Assembly: GCA_045593405.1 (NCBI GenBank)
Contig: JAZNWN010000033.1
Span: forward strand, 1-15,245
Origin: UMGS1933 sp045593405
GTDB lineage: Bacteria; Bacillota; Clostridia; TANB77; CAG-508
Direction of reading: 5' to 3'
DNA: 15,245 nt
Position numbers and translations under genes: made by a program. The stretch's first letter is position 1, and each line of letters begins with the position of its first letter. This document shows, in pieces, positions 14,887 to 15,245 of this stretch. Below the pieces are notes generated by a model. That model saw nothing but the letters and a program-made list of their open reading frames with translations, did not search any database and had not been told where the DNA came from.

Positions 14887-15245
14887 AAATATACTTTTAA
14901 TATTATTATATAGAATATCTTTAGACCTACTTTATATTTATGGAATAACTGAATATTTTGCATATACTGGATTAACAATGCAGATAGAACCTTACAAATA
15001 TTTTATATCTATTATACTTGTAATCATAATGGCTATACCAGTTATAAAATTATTTGATTTATCTAAAGCATCGAATATTATTATATCTTTAATAAATTTA
15101 TTTTATTTTATACCAGGAACTTCACTATATGCAATAAAGGGATTAGAAGATGAGTATCTACTTTTCTTTTCTATATATTGGATAATACTAGTGACATTAC
15201 AGTTTCTATTACCAAGTATTAAAATGAATTTTAAATATATTATAA
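14873..15245 (+). CDS. Partial multi-spanning membrane protein (possible polysaccharide polymerase or flippase)
   Basis: A reading frame starting with MKQVKNILLILLYRIS stays open to the right edge of the window, giving 124 visible codons with the 3' end missing. The ATG has AGAGG (in AAAAGAGGTAAACA) at good distance and overlaps the end of the GT4 gene by 14 bases in another frame, as at other junctions of this operon. Four hydrophobic segments are visible (about 8-24, 42-60, 68-82, 95-113), separated by short loops including EYFAYTGLTMQIEPYKY (27-43) and IKGLEDEYLL (88-97). A polytopic protein late in such an operon is most often the Wzy-type polymerase, with a Wzx-type flippase as the alternative. 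The long, weakly conserved spans look more Wzy-like, but the truncated sequence does not allow a firm choice. Confidence 0.75.
   Translation, partial: MKQVKNILLILLYRISLDLLYIYGITEYFAYTGLTMQIEPYKYFISIILVIIMAIPVIKLFDLSKASNIIISLINLFYFIPGTSLYAIKGLEDEYLLFFSIYWIILVTLQFLLPSIKMNFKYII

Noticed and set aside
1..15245. CRISPR array, tRNA, rRNA, transposase, phage or toxin-antitoxin genes
   Set aside because: No regularly spaced direct repeats, no clover-leaf GC-rich RNA-like stretch and no matching protein motifs were seen on either strand.

Overview
The window is AT-rich throughout (GC content well under 35% by eye), and every gene lies on the + strand. It carries a sporulation gene (spoIIP), acetate kinase, a LytR-CpsA-Psr protein and strong AGGAGG-type ribosome binding sites. 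This fits a fermentative, endospore-forming Firmicute, most likely a Clostridia lineage; the placement is inferred from gene content and composition, not from a marker-gene comparison.

Layout. The left end (1-1998) is the 3' part of a large coiled-coil protein of unknown function whose reading frame is open at base 1. Next come three apparently separate genes: spoIIP (spore engulfment peptidoglycan hydrolase), ackA (acetate kinase) and a polytopic GT-C/GT39-like glycosyltransferase. A LytR-CpsA-Psr (LCP) glycopolymer ligase follows behind a near-consensus vegetative promoter, and a hairpin terminator ends that unit.

From 7575 to the right edge runs a tight polysaccharide operon. In order it encodes a membrane-anchored nucleotide-sugar 4,6-dehydratase, a DegT-family PLP aminotransferase, a PglC/WcfS-like phosphoglycosyl transferase, a GT2 glycosyltransferase, a TviB/WbpA-type UDP-sugar 6-dehydrogenase, a GT4 glycosyltransferase, and the start of a multi-spanning membrane protein cut off by the window edge (possibly the polymerase or flippase). 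Gaps are 18 bases or less and three junctions overlap (4, 11 and 14 bases).

How the genes fit together (inference): the dehydratase and aminotransferase would make a UDP-4-amino-4,6-dideoxy-HexNAc, the phosphoglycosyl transferase would load it onto undecaprenyl phosphate, and the two glycosyltransferases would extend the unit, including a uronic acid made by the dehydrogenase. The LCP protein is a candidate for attaching the finished glycan to peptidoglycan. No N-acetyltransferase for the 4-amino group is seen in the window, which raises the possibility of a zwitterionic surface polysaccharide.

The intergenic gaps (all under 220 bases) hold GC-rich hairpins that stand out against the AT-rich background. 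Three share a TGTA-G-rich arm-loop-CCCG layout with different stem sequences, so they look like a dispersed hairpin repeat family. No tRNA, rRNA, CRISPR array, transposase or phage gene was seen.
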